The translations under genes and the position numbers were made by a program. Positions 57,966 to 64,000 of a DNA stretch of 64,000 nucleotides are shown in pieces; positions within the stretch are counted from its first letter, which is position 1, and every line of letters begins with the position of its first letter. The stretch comes from Brachypodium distachyon. Its lineage: Eukaryota; Streptophyta; Magnoliopsida; Poales; Poaceae. Location of the stretch: positions 3,286,001-3,350,000 of the forward strand of contig NC_016132.3 in the NCBI RefSeq assembly GCF_000005505.3, written 5' to 3'. Under the pieces are notes generated by a model. It saw nothing but the letters and a program-made list of their open reading frames with translations, did no database searches and was not told the origin of the DNA.

Positions 57966-60900
57966 TCATAGTTCCTTGTATGGGCTCTTTGTATGGCGTC
58001 CTGGTTGGGTTTTCCTGCGTGCTCTACCCTCTACACGTTCAGCGATTGCATTTGTGGCAAATTGCTGTATCACAGCGACATGACTAGTAGGTTTAGGTGG
58101 CGTAATCTTCCTTGGGCGTCCATGTTTCCGCTTTAGGCAGCCGGATGTCTCGGATTTGCTAGCATCATGCAGAGGGTTATCTTTTTTGCTGGCAGCATCT
58201 GGAGGGCTGTTCTCCTTGTTGTTGGCAGCATCTCGAGGGCTTTTCTCCTTGTTGTTGGTAGCATCTGGAGGGCTAATCTCCTGGACATCATCGTCTGCAG
58301 CATTGAGTTGAACAAGCTTTGCAATGCTTGCTTCATAGGCCGTCTTCTGTAGAGCAGAAAGTGGTGCGTTAGTTGTATTGTGCAAACGTGACAGATTAAA
58401 TATTGATGAACCGAATTGCCGGTTGTGTAGCACTAACCGTTATTAGATTCTTATAGGATTCTAGCCGAAGCCGGTTACGATCTGAACGCAGCAGACTTGA
58501 ACATATTTTCCAGCTAAAAATATGTATCTGTGACTAAATATGATAGCAGCACATATGTTAGTGTAGCAAAATTAGTAACTAGAAGAGTGGAAACAAAATT
58601 AGTGTTTTGCTCACCTGTGTGAAATCTTCGGCCATCTTTTTCCCGTCCCATGACAACATGTATTTTAGTGTGTATGCACCACAAGAATGGCTGCAATGTG
58701 AAGTTTAAGCTCAATAATCTTTAGTAGTTCAGAAATAATTTGTAATGCAACACGTACCCGTCTGTCTGTTGTGGTATGTTGGTATAGCATACTTTATTCC
58801 ATTGAGAAATGTTGATGGGCACTGGTGCTTGTACTAAGCTGCACTTGACCGCATCTTCGATGCATGTCTGAATAGACTCCGTTAGGCTAGTTTCCTTGGC
58901 CTCGTCACAAAGGTGTGGTATAGAGTTGAGGACCTGAATCTCTTCCTTATCGAAATTCAATACCATACCAGTAGAAGCCAGTGGGAATCATGTACATTCA
59001 ATGGGATTTGTACCTACGGTGAAATTTATGCTGTTTGAGGTTAGGTAAGAATTCAGATATGCACAATAAAAATATAGTTTTGTAGGATCGACGAGATGAA
59101 ATGCTACATGTAGTTTCAGATTATGAAATAGGAAAGCGGAACACGCATACCTTTCGGTGTCCTACAAGTTTCTTTACTATGCGATCAAGCCAATAGGTAT
59201 CTCGTTCGCGAGTAATACCCCCACTTTGCCCTAACAACTTCCTCGTTTCTTTTGGGTATACGACTGATGTAGTATCAGTCTCTACATTGCTAATGTATGC
59301 GTATGCATGAATAACCTGCAAAAGTTGCAATCATGTAATATGCCACCAGTTGGTATAGTCATAGGAATTTGCAATGTTAGGGGATTACCTCATCGAAAAT
59401 GAATCCGCGGGTGACATTAGGCCTTAGTAGATGAACTTGAAGGACAGTCTCTCCAACGTCAACTACTTCAGCCAGGGGGCAACTTTGGCGGATGAAAGCC
59501 GCGACCTCTATGTCTTCTTCTGTCAACATGCAGTCATTGTCGAATACAGGCATGCATGGTGGGGTGAGTTTGTTGGTGACATCTTTCTCCGGGTACTTGT
59601 TGATTTCCATGTGATCATCACGGGGTGTTGTAGCAGCAGTCCTAGATGGTTCAAAACGAGGAGTTGGTGCAACCTTGCCATTAATAACGTCGTCTTGTTC
59701 CTATAAGAATGATTGATCATAAATTTGTTCATATTAGCAAGGAATATATGCCTACAATTCTCACCTGGACAAATGCAGCCGTAGACGTTGGTTGCGTGTT
59801 GCCATGAACCATTTTCCTAAATCTTTGGACCATGAAATACATGTAATGAATATATATCCAGGATGTTACATGGGAAGATGCATTTTAAACCGATGTTAGT
59901 AGTATCAGATACCTGGAATTCTCTTTTGACCTCGATGAGTTCATCCTCCACCTTAGACAACCTTGTTTTGGTAGCATTTTGTGTCCTAATTTCTCCGACC
60001 TCCTCAGTCAAGGCGAGAATTCTGGAATCAATTTTGTGCTCCATGTCCAGTAGTTGTCTGCCTATTCTTTTCTCGATTTCTAGTCTTTGCCTCGAGATAG
60101 TTTGCATTATCGCGTCCATCTGTCACATAAATATCGACATATAATGTACAAAACTAAATGAGTAAGTTGAGTGCGAGATTTTATGGTACTGAACAGAGTG
60201 TGACTTAGTTGGTCATACTTGTTGGTTGCTAATACCAAGATATCCTGGTTGTGCTTCGAAGCTGAAATCTCCATCCGCGTGTATCTTTTCATTTGCTGGC
60301 ATGGTAGGTTGAGCATTGGGAATGTTCATCCGTCCATTGCCATCACAAATGTTCATCGTAACCTTGCAAAAGGTAGAATGCATCACTCATAAGAATTAAA
60401 TAAGCTAAAATGAAATAGTTGTGCATATAACAGTACCTCTCCTCGATCTGGTCCTCCACTAACATAGGCCGCCGCTCTTAGTGCTGCGTTGCCTTCATCT
60501 CATCTTGCCATCAACGGAGGGGATATAGGATCATAGGAGACCGGCCCAGCATGGACATGCTCCCAGTACCAGAACTACATAAAAGTGGTAGTTAATATAC
60601 TGAACTTACTCAGGGATATTTGTCGAGTTTATGTACTGATTGTGTTTTACTGTAACAACACTTACTTGTAGCAAAGGTAAATTTCCTTGAAGGCTTGTTC
60701 GGTCTAGGTATTGAAAATTCCGGATGGAATCGAACAAGTGAGCCAATGTGAAACATCCCCAGTTAAATTTGGGAATGTGTGCCACATCCTTAACCAGGGC
60801 CAAATATTTGCGGTCCACATAGTCGTTTGCTGTCGGTGCTAAAATAATACCAATGGCATACAGAATGAAATGCCTGATGAAGTGATCATCAGGAGTTGTG

Positions 60901-61274
60901 GAGGTTTTGATCAGGGTCTCAAGGGTTGTCAGCATTAGTCTATTGTCAGTCTGGTAAGCATTAAACAAGTCCATGTTTGTTGATCCTTGTCCTTCTGTAT
61001 GTTTATAGATATCCTCCCCTTGAATCGGAATGTCCATTATATGGGACACATCCTTTTCGGTCATAGGAATTTCCTGTCCACACAACCGAAAGGTTTTGTT
61101 CGGGCAGATGCAGCGCTTGGCAAGTCTCACTAGCATTATGCGTCGTAAAGAGGTTGGCTTCATTTGCATGAGCCCTCCAAGTCGGGTTTTTTTTCTTCTG
61201 ATGGCCGCCTTGTGGGCAGGTGACAAACCTTGACAGGTATTTGCAAATCTAGTTGGCGAGCATACCAACTTCAT
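57966..61274 (-). pseudogene. Ulp1 (C48) protease-like gene of transposon type, broken
   Basis: A multi-exon minus-strand gene. Its first visible exon (about 60668-61274) reads LSPAHKAAIRRKKTRLGGLM, LVRLAKRCICPNKTFRLCGQ and IPMTEKDVSHIMDIP, as in the N-terminal domain common in grass Ulp1-bearing transposons. Next come FWYWEHVHAGP, a coiled-coil exon (59913-60119) and exons at 59390-59610 and 59150-59317. The protease-like part has HW-LLLV, then NFDKEEIQVLNSIP and SCGAYTLKYMLSWDGKKM with the expected Cys. A C-terminal AT-hook (KRKHGRPRKITPP) follows a Pro/Asp/Asn repeat. Lesions: TGA at 60500-60502 in place of an expected Trp; a 5-bp duplication (58960-58969) that shifts the frame after the His; Asn where Asp is expected in VLNS; and a phase mismatch after 58614. 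Exon edges are approximate. Confidence 0.72.
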
Positions 61275-61429
61275 TTTTGCAAATTTTACAAAAAGTTCCA
61301 GCAACACACACGAATTATTTGTAAGGCTAAAAATATTTGTGTGTAAAAATGCACCGAGACGATTCAAATAATACCTGTTCTGTTTCTTCATCAGGTGGTA
61401 ATCCTGTGTCCGCAACAATTTGAGTATGT

Positions 61430-62989
61430 TTTGCAGCCAGTGATTGCTTGTAATTGCTTGTTTTTATGGGCTATTTTCAGCATATGTTTTGCAACCGGTT
61501 TTCTTCATCATAAGTGTGGAATAAAGACCATTCCAGAAATGTAACTGTGCAGCTCCCAATGTAAACCACAGGGGAGTAAATTTCCCCGCGGTTACAGAGT
61601 CTTCTTATTTTAAATTTAGCTCAGTTCTGGAGATGAATCTGCTTGCGTGAAAACAATTGAGCAAACCACAAAGAGCTGACTGATATATCAATGGGAAAAT
61701 CCAACATGATAATCATATAATTTCCTTTGATGTTACACTTCGGGGCATACAAAAGCGACTAAATCAACCTTAATGTCACTTGTATCAAATGAACCTATTT
61801 ATTTCTTGGAGGGAATTTCGCTTAAACCAAAATCACGAAAAGTCTCAAAACCAGCGTGAAATCCTGCGGTGTACGATGCACTCTTTAGGATACCCTGCAG
61901 TAAAAAAAAAATCCACATTAAATATTCAGCTCCACATATCAGAGAAGCTCTCCTCTTTATTATGGTGGGAGCAAATTAGAAATTTTTGCGTTAAATTAAT
62001 CAAACTGCAATAGTAGAAGGAAGCCATGCTAATTTTGTCCTGATGTACTGAAAGATTTCTCACAAATTAATCATAAATTCACAACTGTCCAGATCAGACC
62101 ACATATATTCAGACAACACGAGGAAAACAAATTCTTCTGATTTCTGAAACAAGAAGCTCTGATGAGCAGATCATTTTAAATTTTCACCGGGCTCGATGAG
62201 ATATCAGTTCTGGTTTTGAGAGAGAGAGAGAGAGTCTAAATAAACAGGAGAAACTATGTCCAGCGAGGCGAGAGAATTAGTGACAGGCATAATTTTCGTG
62301 CAAGAGGGAAGTGCGCCTAACAAAAAGAAATGGAGGGAGTACTAAATAAACAGGAGAAACCCGTCCTCTTAAGTCATCTACTATTGGAGAAAGCTCTTCC
62401 TGCTTAATATTCAATTTCTTTGATACCTGTGAGAGAATACTTGTCAACACGCAGGTATCAACATGAAAACAACATATATACAGGAAACTGCTGGTTTTGA
62501 CATCAGTATAGGCACATACAAGAACATCGTAGTCATGCAATATGCCCTATTTCCTGATACAAAGACACGACTGATAAAAAAAAAGATATTAAGCTAAACT
62601 ACTATTGGTTCAACATGCTTACCACGGCTTAAAAACAGGCTTTTAGAGGTAGTAGAAAGAACCAGAGTTCTCCGTCTGCTTTCTCATTAAGTAGCTGAAG
62701 AAGCCATATGCATCTGTGTCCCCAAACACAATGCTCAAAACTGATCAGCTATTATAACTGTCATTGGTATCAGAATAAGAATGACGGCCATTGCCTAGTT
62801 ACATCACGAACAATCAAATGTTTTAGGCTGCAGGTTTCAGTCTTGTAGATGACAGCTAACAAAGAATGAAACAAGTATGGAATTCATTCCCCCATGCCTA
62901 ACTTGCAATCAGAACCATGCATAAATCCTACTTACAGTACAGCTAAAACATAAGAAAGATAATTAACACCATGCACGGAGGCGGACGAA
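61430..62989. other. Spacer, no gene established
   Basis: AT-rich. A possible small exon on the minus strand near 62360-62430 (SKKLNIKQEELSPIVDDLRG) has an AG acceptor. Since the FRS-like gene at 62990 has a donor (GAAGAG/GTACGA) just before its stop, this could be its next exon. A GA microsatellite is at 62219-62236. Confidence 0.35.
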
Positions 62990-63994
62990 TTAATCCATGG
63001 AGCATAAATAAACTTTCCAGTTATTTCGTACCTCTTCCCACTTGGAGCATTTACGCCGATTGTTACCCTCCTGTCTGCAGTAGCCGCATTTCACCGTTGA
63101 TCTCTTTCGCTTCCGTCGCTTCAGTCTTTTCTTCGGTGCACCTCGGCCTTGCACATGCACAGGATCCAGAACCTTTTCCAATTCTCCAGAATCAACTTGC
63201 GCCGTTTGTGGCAGCACCGGACCATACCTCATGCATTCCTTGTGACCACTGGATGATTTCTTGTTGTCAGCTTGTACATTCAAAACCAACTTCAGACGAT
63301 CATATGCTTCAACGGACTGAGATGGCAAGAAGCATGCCGCGTGACTCAAATTCCGCAGCTCCCGGTACCTCTTCAGGCTTACCGAATAATCATACATGTT
63401 GTTTTTTCTGGTCTTAGGAAATGCAGCTTTTGCACTCATCGTCCACCTGGTTGGAACACAACACTTGGGAAGTCATTTTTCTTGTAATATTCCTAAAACG
63501 TAAATTATGTGGGAACATGGTGTGCCTAAGCATTCCAACTTACGGCAAGAACAGGAAATCCTGTCCGAAGAACCTTCTTTCACCTCACAGTGCACTTGGA
63601 ACTTCTTCTCTCTTCTATCCTTCTTAGCCACAACATACGTACTCAAATTGTCTGCATCTAGTATCTCAATCATGGTACAGTTACTTGCAGCATTTGTACT
63701 CCATCTGACCAACGCAAACATTGCGGGAGTGAAAACTTGTGCAGCATGTTTCTCGAGACTTGAAGCATCAACCTCTGTAAATGGTACGGACTGCAAGGCC
63801 ACAATGTCTAGGATCGACTCGTTTAGGCGTCGTGTCAAAAGGCAACGCTCATAATGTTCTAGCATTTTAAACAATGTCATGCTACCATCAAGATGGGTAT
63901 GCAGAACAGAGTTCAGGCTCTCGCTCCTCTGATTATTGCTCAATCCTAAGAAACAGTGTCCCACCAGATATGGGGCACACCACAGCTTCCTCAT
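62990..63994 (-). pseudogene. FAR1/FRS-type MULE transposase, 3' part, truncated by window edge
   Basis: The frame enters from the right edge. It shows the late transposase region (LGLSNNQRSESLNSVLH with the catalytic-type Glu, LDGSMTLFKMLEHYERCL) and a complete SWIM zinc finger (ISCSCRKLECLGTPCSHIIY: CxC...CxH). Then comes a TGA stop at 63473-63475, after which the same frame goes on with LPKCCVPTRWTMSAKAAFP, a segment that always follows the SWIM finger in this family. The C-terminus has a CCHC-like knuckle in which the His is Asn (CGYCRQEGNNRRKC). The stop may be a single-base change, for example CGA to TGA. A donor (GAAGAG/GTACGA) just before the final stop suggests a further exon. Likely a decayed transposase gene; a working host FRS gene is possible only if the stop is an error. 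Confidence 0.75.
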
Positions 63995-64000
63995 CTGATA

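Noticed and set aside
63440..63475. The TGA at 63473 being part of a normal intron
   Set aside because: The frame is the same before and after, with family-typical sequence right up to and after the stop, and no fitting donor-acceptor pair of intron length is visible.
1..64000. tRNA, rRNA, CRISPR array or bacterial-type operon
   Set aside because: No tRNA-like GGTTCGA box in a fitting context, no evenly spaced spacer-repeat array, and gene structure is clearly plant nuclear.

Overview
This is plant nuclear DNA. Genes are split by GT-AG introns and one GC-AG intron, coding exons are GC-rich, and short Stowaway-like, Harbinger-like and Mutator-like MITEs are frequent. That repeat mix points to a grass, probably a pooid (Brachypodium/Triticeae-like); the species cannot be fixed from sequence alone. 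No tRNA, rRNA or CRISPR array was seen.

Host genes. Four look intact, all on the minus strand: a small single-exon, possibly plastid-targeted protein (19502-19951); a 12-exon ankyrin-TPR protein of 433 aa (24835-32657); a 12-coding-exon boron/bicarbonate-type transporter (BOR, SLC4 family) of 673 aa with an inferred 5' leader intron (34203-39802); and a single-exon UDP-glycosyltransferase of 534 aa (50502-52106). For the two split genes the intron phases join at every boundary, so those models are strong.

Mobile DNA. The left end holds a nested structure. A 9352-bp Mutator-like element (2494-11845) has ~235-bp terminal inverted repeats and a perfect 9-bp target duplication. It carries a decayed mudrA-type transposase start on the plus strand and a convergent, decayed plant-mobile-domain (PMD) gene on the minus strand. 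The last PMD exon is split by a 3329-bp solo LTR (4844-8172) with a perfect 5-bp target duplication. A second Mutator-like element (52814-56380, FAR1/FRS type) lies beside the glycosyltransferase gene and has three lesions in its transposase. The right end (57.9-64 kb) holds an Ulp1-protease-like pseudogene and the 3' part of another FAR1/FRS-type transposase gene, both on the minus strand. Smaller pieces are a Copia remnant with a primer-binding site, a LINE 3' fragment and a 5'-truncated retroposon inside host introns, two related Mutator-type fold-back elements, a PIF/Harbinger element, and six Stowaway-like MITEs.

Segmental duplication. 40.6-42.9 kb and 43.2-46.1 kb are diverged direct copies of one non-coding segment, each with its own later insertions, which gives a relative insertion order.

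I found no convincing new multi-gene biological system. The most informative items are the MuDR-like convergent mudrA/PMD element with its nested solo LTR, the 117-bp tandem array carrying short GCGCC inverted repeats inside it, and the lesion-bearing transposase and Ulp1 genes. The remaining DNA (0-2.5, 11.9-19, 20-24.8, 46.1-50.5 and 61.4-63 kb) is AT-rich or mixed intergenic sequence with microsatellites and no gene I can support.
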